A stretch of DNA of 64,000 nt from Talpa occidentalis (lineage: Eukaryota > Chordata > Mammalia > Eulipotyphla > Talpidae): positions 73,019,106-73,083,105 of the forward strand of contig NW_023601104.1 of NCBI RefSeq assembly GCF_014898055.3. Reading direction: 5' to 3'. Made by a program: the position numbers and the translations under genes. This document shows positions 23,280 to 34,860 of this stretch, in pieces (the first letter of the stretch is position 1; each line of letters begins with the position of its first letter). The notes under the pieces were generated by a model. It saw only the letters and a list, made by a program, of their open reading frames with translations. It had not been told where the DNA came from and made no database searches.

Positions 23280-23400
23280 TAATTGTTAACATTCATTGAA
23301 CATCTATTAAGTGCCAGGCACTACTCTAGGTTTAAAAGATAAAGTGATAAATAAAACAGATCTAATATCAATTTATTCTCTTCCTAAATGGACATTTTAT
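23280..23400 (-). repeat. L2 3' end
   Basis: CATTGAACATCTATTAAGTG and CCAGGCACTACTCTAGG are the antisense of the L2 terminus. Confidence 0.75.
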
Positions 23401-23439
23401 TGCTTCTTTAAAAATAGTGATAATAATCATTATAACTAA

Positions 23440-23640
23440 GTAAGTTATAGGCTCTGTTCTAAATATTTCATATACATTATCTTGTTATTTCTTAGGAAAA
23501 TTGATGAAGTAGGTATTATTATTATCCTCATCTTACAGATATTAAAACAGACTTAAAAGCTTACCCAAGTAACTTACCTAAGCTAAAGAAAGGTAAAGAC
23601 AAGATATAACACCAGGTAGTCTGACTAAAATATGTTTAGA
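23440..23640 (-). repeat. MIR SINE
   Basis: ATTATTATCCTCATCTTACA, AAGTAACTTACCTAAG and CACCAGGTAGTCTGAC are the antisense MIR core and flank. Confidence 0.85.
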
Positions 23641-24930
23641 TTCAACATCTCTGGTTGTGGTTACAAAACAATTAGACCATGCAGCCCCACTGAAATATGA
23701 ACAGATGTCTCAGAAAAAGTTGATCTAGATTATACTTAAGTAGACCTAGTGGTATTTTGTTGTTGCCAAGAGGCTCAAAATCAGCATGAATATAATCAGG
23801 AGGCACTGACAACTTGTTAACCAGAAATGGTTGGCAATCTTAGAATAAAGTAGGATGGCATTGAGGATTATTTGCAAAGGACAAACACAAGTTATTTTAA
23901 GATATGTTTTAAAACTATATGTTAAAAACTGTGATAGACAGAGGGGTGGTTGTAATCCTAAAGTTCTAAAAGGAGAGTAAGAGAAAGTACTGAAAGGACC
24001 AACTAAAGAAAATATTTTAAAATAGCAGTTTCCAATATCCATGGTTTCTAAAGACCCCAGTTAGTATTAATGGACACTCAGATGAAATTTAGGACTGGGG
24101 ATAATTCAAATTAGTTGCTCCTAGGAAGGGGTGAGTTCATATTTTATAGGGTCCAAGGTTATACAATATCAGTGGCCTTCCATAAAACATTGCTAACACC
24201 AATCTAGAGTCAGTGCTTTAGAAGAGGCCCTGAAGCTTCACTCACATCAGCCCTGCAGCAAATCCATCTCTCCCAAGTGGATATCAGACCCAGAGAGGGG
24301 TTGCTAAGATACACAGACTTCATTATCATCAGGATCACAGAGACTGAGATAAGACTGAAGCCCCCGCTGGAGACCTTTGTGATCTAGAGAATAATTATTT
24401 GAAGCACTTTGATGAGAAGATAGAAGACAACATTGGAGGTGGCTGAAGGGAAGCTTTTGACAATCCGAACCACCGAGAAAGTCACCTAATATAAATTTGA
24501 AAGAGATATGCATTTTGGCCTATCAATTTGTCCATTTTTTAAAAATCAAGTATCATTTAAGCTGACCTCCAGCCAGCACATGCAGTGCCTACAATGACAT
24601 CTACTTTGGCAGACAAGGTCAAAATCTCTAAGAAGTTAGAGCCCCTCCCAAGGTGATGGTTTAGTGTCAGAGAAGAGCAGAGGGACAAAGTCAAAAGCAT
24701 TCCTTTCCCTCTGGATGGTGCCCCACTTGCAGGATGTAAGGCTGGGCAAGGGAAATACAGGTAAGATTTCAGTCCCAATTCATCCTCTGCGAGGCTTTGT
24801 GTACAGTGTTCAAGTGGCATAACCCAGCCTGACAGTCCTGAATCTAGAGGTAGAGGGATATAGGGGCAGGAACGGACCACAGTGCAGGTTTTCTGATCCC
24901 ACGCAGACCAGGTTAAGGAGGAATCAGAGT
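23641..24930. other. Unrecognised non-coding DNA
   Basis: No exon or named repeat identified. Open frames of 69-107 codons on the minus strand (23,746-24,880) lack domain content. Confidence 0.45.
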
Positions 24931-25146
24931 CCTTAGTGGCTTTTTGCAGGTCTTTTTATTGGGATTTACCCGGTACACAGCAGGTAAGGGTGGTGGGGGG
25001 CCGGGAGGCTGGCAGTCCTCCCAGGCCCCAGCAAGTCTTCACTCTATCTGGGCTCTCTGGCCTTTTCTCAGCTTCGGCTTCTCTCTCGGCTTCTCTTTCG
25101 GCTTCTGCTGCTGCTGCTGGAGTCCCCGTGACACGGCCCTTAAAAG
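24931..25146 (-). other. CpG-bearing block of unknown origin with antisense poly(A) signal
   Basis: This 216-bp block is richer in G+C and CpG than its surroundings. On the minus strand it contains CAGCAGCAGCAG, then three imperfect copies of AGAAGCCGA(A/G), and ends AATCCCAATAAAAAGACCTG. It adjoins the 5' end of a young L1. It could be part of an LTR or a retrocopied 3' UTR. I cannot identify the source. Confidence 0.4.
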
Positions 25147-25527
25147 GTCCAACCACTATGGAGAGCTGTGTGGAGATTTCTGGACCTACTAAACATAGAG
25201 CTTCCATATGATCCAGCCATTCCTCTCCTAGGTATTTACCCAAAGGACACAGAAACATCAATTCCAAAGAACACCTGCACCCCTATGTTTATAGCAGCAC
25301 TATTTACAATAGCTAAGCTTTGGAAACAGCCCAAATGCCCAAAAATAGATGACTGGATCAAGAAGATGTGGTACATATATACCATGGAATATTACTCAGC
25401 ATTCAAAAAAGATAAACACATGCAATTTGCAGCAACATGGATGGTGCTGGAAGGGATCATGCTCAGCGAAATAAGCCAAAAAGAAAAAGAAAAATACCGG
25501 ATGGTCTCACTCATAGCAGGAATCTAG
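25147..25527 (+). pseudogene. LINE-1 ORF2 C-terminal remnant
   Basis: The open frame (25,168-25,527) encodes the L1 ORF2p C-terminus, with the recognisable order ELPYDPAIPLLGIYP, FTIAKLWKQPKCP, WIKKMWYIYTMEYYSAFKK, FAATWM and a final RMVSLIAGI before the stop. The start codon at 25,168 is internal and meaningless. The true ORF begins kilobases upstream and is lost by 5' truncation. Endonuclease and reverse-transcriptase domains are absent, so no activity is possible. Confidence 0.9.
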
Positions 25528-25721
25528 AAAACTTAAATAAGGGACCAGGAAAATGAATAACTATAAGAAAGTGAAAATCAAAATCAACAAAAAACTATGA
25601 ACCAGAGACACTCTATGGAGGCTGGGGGGCAGGGAAAGGAGGGATTGGGGTCAAAATAAGGGGGTTGTAATTGTATGGGGGAATATAAAAATAAAATTTA
25701 TTATTAAAAAAAAAAAAAAAG
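25147..25721 (+). mobile_element. Young LINE-1, 5'-truncated
   Basis: Starts inside the ORF2 C-terminal region and continues through a G-rich 3' UTR (TGGAGGCTGGGGGGCAGGG) to AAATAAAATTTATTATT and a poly(A) of about 15. The ORF2 remnant is still open for over 110 codons, so the insertion is recent. No target-site duplication is evident. Confidence 0.92.
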
Positions 25722-25777
25722 CCCAGTCTCAGCCCAGGTGAATCCCATCTACCTATGCCCACACCCTACTCCAGGTG

Positions 25778-25835
25778 CCCGCCATCAGGCATGCATTCAG
25801 TACCTCAAGGATCCATCATCTATCCTGATGGCGGG
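25778..25835. repeat. Perfect 12-bp inverted repeat (stem-loop)
   Basis: CCCGCCATCAGG at 25,778-25,789 is exactly complementary to CCTGATGGCGGG at 25,824-25,835, with a 34-bp loop. Each arm contains a CpG. Confidence 0.9.
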
Positions 25836-25999
25836 AGGGCAGAAAAGCCTGACATTTTCTTTACCCTACAAGGGACTTCAAAGGAACTGAAATGTGTGTG
25901 ATTCTCCGGTCCAGAAAGCCCACTATTCTATATTCTAAATCTATTCTAGGAAAACTATCAGTGAGAAGGACAAAGATTTATGTAAAACAAAGCATGTCA

Positions 26000-26340
26000 A
26001 AGCAGTATTTCATACAGTGAGAAATTGAAAACAACTATTTGTCCAATTAATAGAAAACTGATTCATTAACTCATGGCTCAGCCATACAATAGAACACTGA
26101 CCATCCGTTAAATACATTTTCAATGACAGGAAAAAATGTCCATGACGTGGTTCTAAATAAAAAGGCAAGAAAAGTAACTATGCAGGTTTTTTAAATATAT
26201 GTCTGCTAAATAAGATTGGAAAGTTTCTAAAACATTAATAGTTGCCTACAGATGTAGGATTATAGGGGATTTTTATTTTCTTCTTTAGTTTTTCCATATT
26301 AATTTTTTGCTTTGTACACGTCATTAAAATCTATGTCATT
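26000..26340 (+). repeat. Old L1M/HAL1-type 3' end
   Basis: TGAGAAATTGAAAACAACTA, AGCCATACAATAGAACACTG, TTATAGGGGATTTTTATTTT and CTTCTTTAGTTTTTCCATAT follow an ancient L1 3' end. Confidence 0.7.
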
Positions 26341-27635
26341 GCCAACATACGGTTTTGAGTGGTCACCATTCTTTCAGAGCAGACGCAGAGTGGGAGCTGG
26401 GAGTAAACGTGGCATTGACCTCCCACATGGGCCTTTTGCACCTCATTGATTTCCACTTCTCATCGAGTCCCAGGCCCCTAGTTGATGGATGGTCTCTGCT
26501 GCAGCGCCTTCCCTGACCTACAGTGATGGATGGTCACTGAAGGGACATCACGTCTCCCGATGACCGTTTCTGCTTTTCAAAGCCCTAGGAGTGTCTCTGG
26601 GTGCTTGAGTACTATGACACAACAGCTTCGGGTCACTAAAGACACTTACCCAGAAGCCGCCAAAGAAGGTGAAGATAAAGTGAGCCCAGCTGGAGCAGCT
26701 AATTGACTTAGCTACTTACTTCCAGATTTATAGGACACCACCACTGAGTAATTAGATTTACTGAGCTATTTCCACAAGATATTAACTTTAGGTAATCCAC
26801 ACTAAACATGAATTGAGAGCTGAGTTTGGGTATTGTTTTGCTGTTTTCATTTTGGAATCAGTAATTAAAGATTATTCAATTATGATAATTGTGTTTCTTT
26901 TTGGAATGGTCTTTGTGACAGAAACCAGATGAATGCTGGGCAACTTGAACAATATTTTTTAAAATTCCTATAAAGTTCCAACTGGAGGACATGTGCTTTC
27001 CCCCTTTTTCTATTGCTAGTTGTTCCCTAAACTTGATTCCAGAACTATCCTTAATTCAAGGCAGACTTTCTTCTCAGGATTAGAGGTGGCCACAGTTAGG
27101 CTGCAAGGTAGGTGGCTCGGAGCCCAGGCACACCTAGCACCCTGGGAAGCACGTTAATACATTACAGGTGAAAATGGCAAGGGTTTCAGATTCCATAATT
27201 GTGATTAAATGGTGGCATAAAATGGCCAGAGAGAATAGCTCAGGACCCCAGACCCATAACTCTTCTCCAAGGGATAAAGGGAGACGCTCCACTTGCTCAC
27301 AGGTAGGGCTGCAAAGACTGGTCTGGCCTCTTGTCTTTCAAACTGCTCTGCTGCAGGCTTCCCCAGCAAACACTCATCATGCACCCAGCACCCCCTGGTG
27401 AGCTTGTCATCAGCACCCCTGTGAGCAGCAGACGCCACTGGAGCAGAAGGCAAAGCCAGGTATAAAGGACCTTCTGACAGGCAGGTAAAGTACAGTTCCT
27501 GCCTTAGCAGGAATCAGATCTCCCTCCTTGGTTCAGGCCCTCTTGGAGGATGGGGTGGGGGTGGGTGCTTCGAGGAGGCAGTGGCTGCATCAGAAACAGT
27601 AGAAGAGGCATAGGATTCTGCATAAGGCTAGACCT
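26341..27635. other. Low-repeat DNA, candidate conserved non-coding sequence
   Basis: No gene is recognised. The stretch 26,690-26,910 has several TAATTA/ATTA-type homeodomain-like motifs in a repeat-free setting and reads like mammalian conserved non-coding DNA. This is impression only, since no alignment is possible here. Confidence 0.35.
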
Positions 27636-28058
27636 AGGTTTTATTTGTTTTTTATTATATATATGTTTCACATCATTCTTCATTTTTGTACAATGTATGC
27701 TTTCTCATCTCAGTTTTAGTCCCTGTGAAATTCCCACCACCAACTCACCCGTGAACTATCACCATAGTCTCTTGTGCTCTTCCCACCCCTGTTTTGATCC
27801 CTCTCCCTCCCCTGCAGAATGTCTCAGGTTTATATTTGCTTATCGATTTTGATTTTCACTTTATTATAATTACTCCCCCCCCACCCCAATCCCTTATTTG
27901 GATCCTCTACATTCCTCCTATAAGTGAAACCATCTGGTATTTTTCTTTTTCTTTCTGGTTTATTTCACTGAGCATGATCCCTTCCAGCTCCGTCCATGTT
28001 GCTGTGAATGGCATGAGTTTATCTTTTTTGATTGCTGACTAATATTCCATTATGTATA
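27636..28058 (-). mobile_element. LINE-1 3' end, 5'-truncated
   Basis: Minus-strand ORF2 end (AACATGGACGGAGCTGGAAG, minus strand) and 3' UTR with the same G-rich phrases as 5760-5880 and 14,154-14,339. Confidence 0.88.
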
Positions 28059-28059
28059 A

Positions 28060-28160
28060 GTCTTCCTAACTGGGGCATTTTTTTCTTTTGCTAAACCTCA
28101 GTTTCCTTATCTACAAAGAAGGGATGGTACTATGTAACCCATGCAAGGTGATGATGTCAG
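28060..28160 (+). repeat. MIR SINE fragment
   Basis: CTAAACCTCAGTTTCCTTAT and CTACAAAGAAGGGATGGTAC follow the MIR core. Confidence 0.75.
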
Positions 28161-28235
28161 CAAGAGGTCCCTGAGACTCGCATATAGCACAGTCACTGAT
28201 GCTGCACCCCATCTCCTCCTCTCACTCCATCCTGA

Positions 28236-28300
28236 CACCAGTGGCTACACTTTGGAATCACCTGGGAAACTTGTTAAAAAATCCTGATGCTTGAATCTGT
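28236..28300. repeat. MER5-like DNA transposon fragment
   Basis: CACTTTGGAATCACCTGGGA and AACTTGTTAAAAAATCCTGA match the MER5 type of hAT element. Confidence 0.65.
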
Positions 28301-28650
28301 GTTGATTATCAGTTGTGTAACAAATCACACCACAGCTTATTGGCCTAACATATGTATGCATTTATCCTCTCACAGCTTTTGTGGGTCAGTTATCTGGAAA
28401 CAGCTTAGCCAGGAGGTTCTAATTCAGTGTCTCCTGATGCTGCCAACAAGGTGCCAGCTGGGGCCTTCTTCCCCTGGGCTTGGGGGGGCTGGGAGGGAGG
28501 CCTCCAAGCTCTCCATTTGGCTGTTGGCCAGAGTTCCTATCATGTGGGGTTTTCCATGGGGTGTTTCATGAAACTACACTTACTTTTTCCCAAAGCAAAT
28601 GATTTGAATGAGTTAGAAAGCAGGTCCAAAAACACTGCCCATTCTCAATG
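28300..28650. repeat. Ancient interspersed repeat (LTR/MER-type)
   Basis: GTGTAACAAATCACACCACA, TATTGGCCTAAC and TTTGTGGGTCAGTTATCTGG resemble an old eutherian repeat with the TAACAAA-CACCA start. Name uncertain. Confidence 0.5.
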
Positions 28651-29754
28651 ACAGGGAGCTATAAAAGAGTATCAGGACCCAAGTGTTGTTGGGGGCCATC
28701 CTGGAGCAGGCCCCCACAGGCCCCATCCCAAAGATTTAAACTTCACTGGTTTGGGTCCTAAGCATCTTTTTCAAAAAACTCTAAGTAACTCGATGTGCCA
28801 CCAGGGTCAAAAATCACACTCTAATCAGTTTCTGCTAAAATGCCATTTCTTCAAACCAACTTTGTGCATTTAATCCCTTCCCAGAGCAGGTTTTAATTGG
28901 CTCATCATCTCCTGCTGCTAAATTCTCTCAGGTCCTTAGCAGTCAGACCAGAAGCCGGAGGCAGCAGGTCCCTTCAGAAAGCAGGCAGAGCAGCCACAGT
29001 GGAGTTGAAGGCCATGTAAGAAAATAGCACCCCAAATCAAAATGATGTAAACACTGAAAGGCCGTGGCTCCTGGAGTGAGTGGTTTGGCAAAGGGCCAGC
29101 CTCAGTCAGAGATCAGGGATGCTGCAGGGGCTGATCAGGGACAGCATGGCCAGCGGGAACAGTGCCATGTGAGCATCAGCTAAGAGACCTCCAGAGTCCA
29201 AGCAGCCTGTCTCACTGCTCTTACTCCTCATGGGAGCCAATTCCCAAACACCTCCTAAAGCATTGCAGGTGATGCCAGCCAAAAGCATCCTGAAGTGTGA
29301 ATTCAGAGGAGAACAGACAGTCCCAGCTTCCTGGCAGAGAAAGATCCCCTAACACAAGCTGCCCTCAACCCCTGTTCCAGTAAGTCAGCCTTCCTAGCTC
29401 ATTATAATGCTGGCATTGCCACCCACAAGATGAAAGTTGCCGACAACAAAAATAAACATTAAATGATTATGATATACACATCGCTGGGGACCGAGGTGTC
29501 CATCATCACAGATGGCTTATTCATCTTTGTGTAATGAAACCCAAATTGTAATTGTGCACATCTCCAGCCTGTTCTCTCTCACTGCTTGCTAATGGGGGGC
29601 TTGGCTTTGTCTCGTCCATTGCAGCCTGCTCTGGTCTTCTGGTCCCTTGGCCTTTTGTGGCACAGAAAACAGAGAAGAGGGAGGAGCAGGATAGGCAGTA
29701 CCAGAGCAAGGACTCCTAGAGCTGGGGGAAAACTCACAGATAGGCCATGGCACT
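28651..29754. other. Unrecognised low-repeat DNA
   Basis: About 1.1 kb of moderately GC-rich, apparently unique sequence without a recognisable exon. Confidence 0.4.
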
Positions 29755-30270
29755 CAAACAGCAGTGTGGCTGGAGTTGGGGGCTAGACAGGAGGACACAG
29801 CACGAGCAACCTTTTATGCCTTTGAACTGTATCCTGTAAAGCAGTGAAAAGCTGCAAGCAGAGTGCTTACAGGATTCAATCTGGGAGTACGCAATGATGA
29901 GAAACTTATGAAGTTGAGGGCAGGGAAACCAGTTAGTATGTGTTAATCCAGGTGAAAGATAATAAAGTGCTGTGTTAAGATAATAGCAGGTGGAAGCAAA
30001 GAGAGGGACCAGGAACACTGAGATGATGAAATAAATAATACCTACTGATCTACTGGATCTTTGATGGACCAGGCGACAGAGGTTGTAAGTGACAACCCAG
30101 GGCGTATGAGATGTGTTATGTGGCAGATAGGAAGACGGCAAGACTTAGCTGAAGGAAAAGAAGTTGAGGCTGATTCTAGGAGCCTAGCTTTGGTGTCTGG
30201 GGTAGGCGGTCATGACATACTTCATGGACATTCAGATGGGGAGCAAGTACTGCAGTCTGATTATAGGAAT
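29755..30270 (-). repeat. L2 LINE remnant
   Basis: Antisense L2 phrases: AACTGTATCCTGTAAAGCAG, TTACAGGATTCAATC, CAGGGAAACCAGTTAGTATG, AATCCAGGTGAAAGATAATA. The middle part 30,091-30,155 is also similar to 30,952-31,020. Confidence 0.6.
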
Positions 30271-31354
30271 AAATGAAGTAAATATAACAAAATCTTTTTA
30301 AATATACATGTTTGTTTTTATGTAAAAATTTCTGGAGGAAAACCAGATGGTTGGGAAATTACTTTTAAGTGTATTTAAATGTGAATATGAACTGTTAATT
30401 GAGTATAAGACATAGCAATCTAATGACTATGTCATCATTTTTGGTGAATTAATTCCTTAGGTTTGGGGTGTTACAAATTTTGCATGGCACAATATCTTCA
30501 TCATTGTTGAATATGATTTCTGGGTATGAAGTTTCATTTTACTGTGATCTCTCTTTTTGAGTGTACTTAAAAAGTCATCGCTATAGGTTATAAAATATTG
30601 CTGCAAAGTAGAAAACATTGTTATAGGATATAAGCAAATGAGAACTGTTTTTTTAAATGCAGCATTATCTGAGGCTCTCTCCTTGCAGTGGACTTGACAG
30701 TGACTATGTGGTGAGTCTCTGATTTCTCTCCCCAGCCTTTCCTTTTCCTAATGAGCAAGCAGACCACTCTCAGCAAGGTCGCTTTGGTGAGTACTAGATC
30801 AATTGTGACACATTATGTATTTTATCTGGTGAAAGCTCTCTTCAACATGTGCGATGAATTCACTCTTGGCCTGATCTGATTTGCCTGGGTGATGTATGCA
30901 GCAGTGATGCAGGGCTAAACAGTCACCTGGAAAGGCAATCCTTCTTCTGGGGACAGCCCAGGGCATGTGAGATGTGGTTGGGGACAGGCGTGAAGAGGGC
31001 AAGATTTATCAGCCAGATGGGAACACGGTTAGGGATGTTTTTCAGCTTCAGGACAACCCCAGATTCAGCCGCAAAGCTGCTCAAAGTCTGCAGCCTGGAG
31101 CAAATAGAATTTTCCTTAGTCTCTGAAAAACCTTAGTAGCCCTCTGAGTTGAGGACAGCTGTGGTTCAGAGCCCACTGGGGCACTAACCATGCCTTGGGG
31201 CAGGCGCTATAATGAGAAATGCAGATATGCAAATAAATTTGATACAACATCAAACTTACCAAATTCTTAAGGGGGTAAAATTGGGTTCAGACTATTTTAT
31301 TGAGTTTTAGATGGAAGGGGAAAAAATCAATATGGAAAAGAAATAAGTCAATCA
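30271..31354. other. Unrecognised non-coding DNA
   Basis: No gene or named repeat. It holds the second copy of a short direct repeat (30,952-31,020). Confidence 0.4.
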
Positions 31355-31530
31355 GATACAGATTCTAATGTCAGGAAAACTACTACCGATTTGTGACCTT
31401 TGCCATTACTTATGCACCCTGAGTTTCCACTGTCCCAGGAAAGAGATGGTGATAATCTTATAGAAACAATATATATAAAGAACCAGCAAAATGTCTGAAA
31501 CATAGCAAGTTTTAAAACATCTATCAACAA
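31355..31530 (+). repeat. MIR SINE
   Basis: CTACTACCGATTTGTGACCT, TGGTGATAATCTTATAGAAA and AATGTCTGAAACATAGCAAG follow the MIR consensus. Confidence 0.75.
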
Positions 31531-32689
31531 ATGATAGACATATTATTCTAGACGACTTTTGACAAAGTTTGCAGTGTTCAAAGAGTCACACAAGGGAGAA
31601 AGTAAATGTTGAATTTAGAGATTAGAAAGAAAATACCAGGGAGAGCAGGAAAATCATATATTGTGCAAAGATAGGTAAAAAAGAGATCAGAGAAATTAAT
31701 AGCCAACACACATGGAGGGAAGTAAGGACAGAAAAGTTTTTCTTATGCAGATTTCAGTTTCCCAGGACTTGCTCTTGATTTTATAAGAAGTTAAATTATT
31801 AAAGTTAAGCCAAAGTCTTCTGAACATTAAAATCCCATTGCATTGATTTGGAAGATCATTTTATTGCTGACATGTGCAATCCCCAAAGAGACACACAAGT
31901 GCTGGGGCAGTGTCTGCCTGACTGTTGACCTTAACACTCACTTGTATATGAAAAGAAACAGAACAGATAGTCACTTAAGGTTTGCTAAGCAAGCTATTTT
32001 CCTAAGTGGCATTCCATTTCTCCCATCTCTGTAAAAACTTTACAGTTCATTAATTTTGTGGGATTTCAGGATCCCGAGTCTGTAATTCTTGCTTAGTGCT
32101 CTCCCATATGCTCTGGCAGGGAGGACGAGCATAAACTGTTCCCAACCACACATCAGTGCCAGACCAGCAACTCTGGGCTCAGACCTAGAGATTTGCTTCA
32201 ACTCGGATGTTTAACATCTGCCTGATTTATGGCCTCCTTGCTTTATGAAGAGAGCTGATAAAAGCTGTTGCAGAGCATTTTGATGCCTCTAGTGTTCATT
32301 TTCAGCAATAAATTGCAATGGTGTTACAAAAGCAAATGTATCAGACAATCAGACTCTGTTATGGTATAAGGCTAGCAGCATCCAGGGAAAAATCACAATA
32401 TATGTGGGATGCAAAAACCTACCTTCATGTATCATTTAGGGCGTATTTTTAAATTCACAGAAAATTAGGAATATAGACATTAAGGTTCCATAGCCACACT
32501 AATTGGGCCACATGATTATCTGACCATCAGGTTGTGTATAGCATCAAGCAGGATGGATGAATATAATGAATCAGACCCCAGAGTCAATCAGCCATCTGCA
32601 GTATGGAATTGTCAGTTCTAATGGTCTGATCATACTTGTATTTGTACTATGACATTTTACATGGCTCATGCATTATCTCCTAACTTGTT
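31531..32689. other. Low-repeat DNA, candidate conserved non-coding sequence
   Basis: No gene identified. 32,160-32,350 is repeat-free with balanced composition and AATAAATT/ATTGCAAT motifs of the kind seen in deeply conserved mammalian elements. This is impression only. Confidence 0.35.
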
Positions 32690-33095
32690 AAATAGTGTTA
32701 CAGTTGCTTACATCTCCCCAGCTCCTCTCTCCCTAATTCTTTCATGTCCAGCAGCTTCACTGCTTTTCACCCAAAAGCTTTAAAATCTCCCTGGCATCTG
32801 TGGCTCCCCTAAACAATCTCTCCTATACCTGAACATCAAATTAATTTGCCTAAAACACCACAATATGAATATTAACCACGGTTCAAAAACATCCTTACAC
32901 TTTTGCATCTTAAAAAACAGCTGTAACACATTTCAGAGCTAGTTTGTGGATCTGGTCTTCTGGGGGACCTTCCTCAGCCCCACAATTGTTTTGTGTCTTC
33001 CTCATTTGACATTAAAGTCTTTGACAGCAGAGATGGCGATTGTATGTAGTGGGTGCTAATTAAATATTTGCTGAATGATTAAATGAATGAGCCTG
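32690..33095 (+). repeat. L2 LINE 3' region
   Basis: CTGGTCTTCTGGGGGACCTT, ACATTAAAGTCTTTGACAGC, then TTAAATATTTGCTGAATGAT and TAAATGAATGA end like the L2 terminus. The upstream part is strongly diverged. Confidence 0.65.
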
Positions 33096-33104
33096 CTCAT
33101 AAAT

Positions 33105-33450
33105 AGTGGCTGGCATTATGAACTAGTAAAAAGTCTTCTAGAAAGTAATTTATAAGTATCAATACTTATTAAAATATTCATAATCTTTGACCTTAAAATA
33201 ATATTTCTGAACACATATTCTAAGATAATCATTCATTGAGGAAGCAATGTTTATGAAGTATTGCCTATAGCAGTGAAATGTTAGAATGAATTTAAAGTAA
33301 TAATAGGAGAATGACTAAGTAAATTAAGGTAAATCCACTTGATCAATATTATAAAATCTATAAAGATAATTATGAGGGCTTGTTAGTGAAATGGAGTATT
33401 TTTATGACCTACTTCTTTTTAAAAAGTACTGAAAATTTAATACTATGTGT
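33105..33450 (+). repeat. Old L1M/HAL1-type fragment
   Basis: CTTTGACCTTAAAATAATAT, CATATTCTAAGATAATCATT, GTTTATGAAGTATTGCCTAT and TAATAGGAGAATGACTAAGT follow an old L1 ORF2 end. Confidence 0.7.
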
Positions 33451-33498
33451 TATTCACTTGTCTAGGCTGGATGGTATTTTTTTTAATACTTAAAAGTG

Positions 33499-33545
33499 AA
33501 AATGGTATTATAAAATTATAAAATGGTATTATAAAATTATAAAAA
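33499..33545. repeat. Tandem repeat, about 20-bp unit, two copies
   Basis: AAAATGGTATTATAAAATTA occurs twice head to tail, plus the start of a third copy. Confidence 0.85.
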
Positions 33546-33699
33546 TGTTTTCCTTTTATTCAGATTTATGTTAGTGTTATAATACAAATAAGAATATCAA
33601 CTTCCTGCCTAACAAATGGACACTTCACTGTGCGACCCTAATGGAATAAAATCCAGATCCATCCAAACATTCCAGATACCGAACAGTCTCTTTTAAGCT

Positions 33700-34860
33700 T
33701 AAATTCAAGGTTTATTTCTTTTTCTTTTTGGTTGTGAATTACAATAGGTGCAGAAAGCACAGAAATCAAAACTATGTAACTCAATGATATCCCATTAAGT
33801 GAAGCCCTATGTGAGCACCCCCCAGATCAGGAGAAGAACATCGAGGACCTCGTCCACTCTCTGTTGCCCGCAACAAAGGAAACTACCATCTCCACTTTAT
33901 TGTAATCATTCCTTTTGCTTCTTTACAGTTTCATAATATAAACATTATCCATACATAATCACAATTTGTTTTGAACTAATAGTAAATGGAATCATATATA
34001 TACCTTTTTTTGGCTTCTTTTTACTCAAAATTATATTATTTAAATTTATCAATATTGCTGTGTATGCTATATTTTATTCATTTTCTTTATTGTCTATCAC
34101 ATGACTATACAACATTCATCTATCCTCCTTTTGTTGACAATATTAGAGCTCTTTCCAACTTGAGGCTACCATGTATAATACTTTGTGAACAATCCTGAAC
34201 ACATTTCTAAGCACTCATGTGTATGTATTTCTGTTTAATACCTATCTAGGAGTGAAATTGCTGGATCATAGCAATGTGTATACTTTTTATATTAATAGTT
34301 AATATCTAATTATTTTCTATAGTGTTTGTGCAAATTTCCATTGCCACCAGCAATGTATAAGAAAATGTATCCTTGTAAACACTTGGTATTATCAGTCTTA
34401 GGTTAAGATATTCTAGTGAGTATAATGTGTTACCTCATTGTGGTTTTAGCTTGAATATTTCATAACTAATTACACCTTTGTATGTTTCCTTTTTGAGTAT
34501 TCTCTTTTATGAAGTGCCTATTCAAATCTCTTGCCCATTTTTCCATTGGGTTGTATGTTATTTTCTCATGTATTTATAGAAGTTATTTGTATATTCTACA
34601 CAAAAGTCCCTTATTATATGTGTTGCAAATATCTTGTACCACTACGTTGCTTGCCTTTTAAGTAAGAGAGTTATGACAACTTTTGATGAACAGAGGTTTT
34701 TAATTCCAATGAAGCCCAATTTACCACATTTCCTTTATGAACATAGTTTTACTGTTTTCTTTAACCCAGTGGTCCTATATTATAGAAGTTTTCTTTTAGG
34801 TGACATTTAGATCTATAATCTATGACTTGGAATTGATTTTGAATTTTGGGGTAGGGTGTA
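33700..34860 (-). mobile_element. Old LINE-1 (L1M-type) 3' half
   Basis: Antisense L1: GAGTGAAATTGCTGGATCAT, TGTGCAAATTTCCATTGCCA, AAATCTCTTGCCCATTTTTC and CATTGGGTTGTATGTT follow ORF2 reversed. About 1.1 kb, heavily mutated. Confidence 0.85.

Noticed and set aside
24956..25267. 103-codon minus-strand frame with Glu/Ala/Arg repeats
   Set aside because: Crosses from the CpG block into L1 sequence in antisense, so it is not a single biological unit.
25168..25527. 119-codon open frame as an independent gene
   Set aside because: It is the C-terminal end of L1 ORF2 in a truncated copy.
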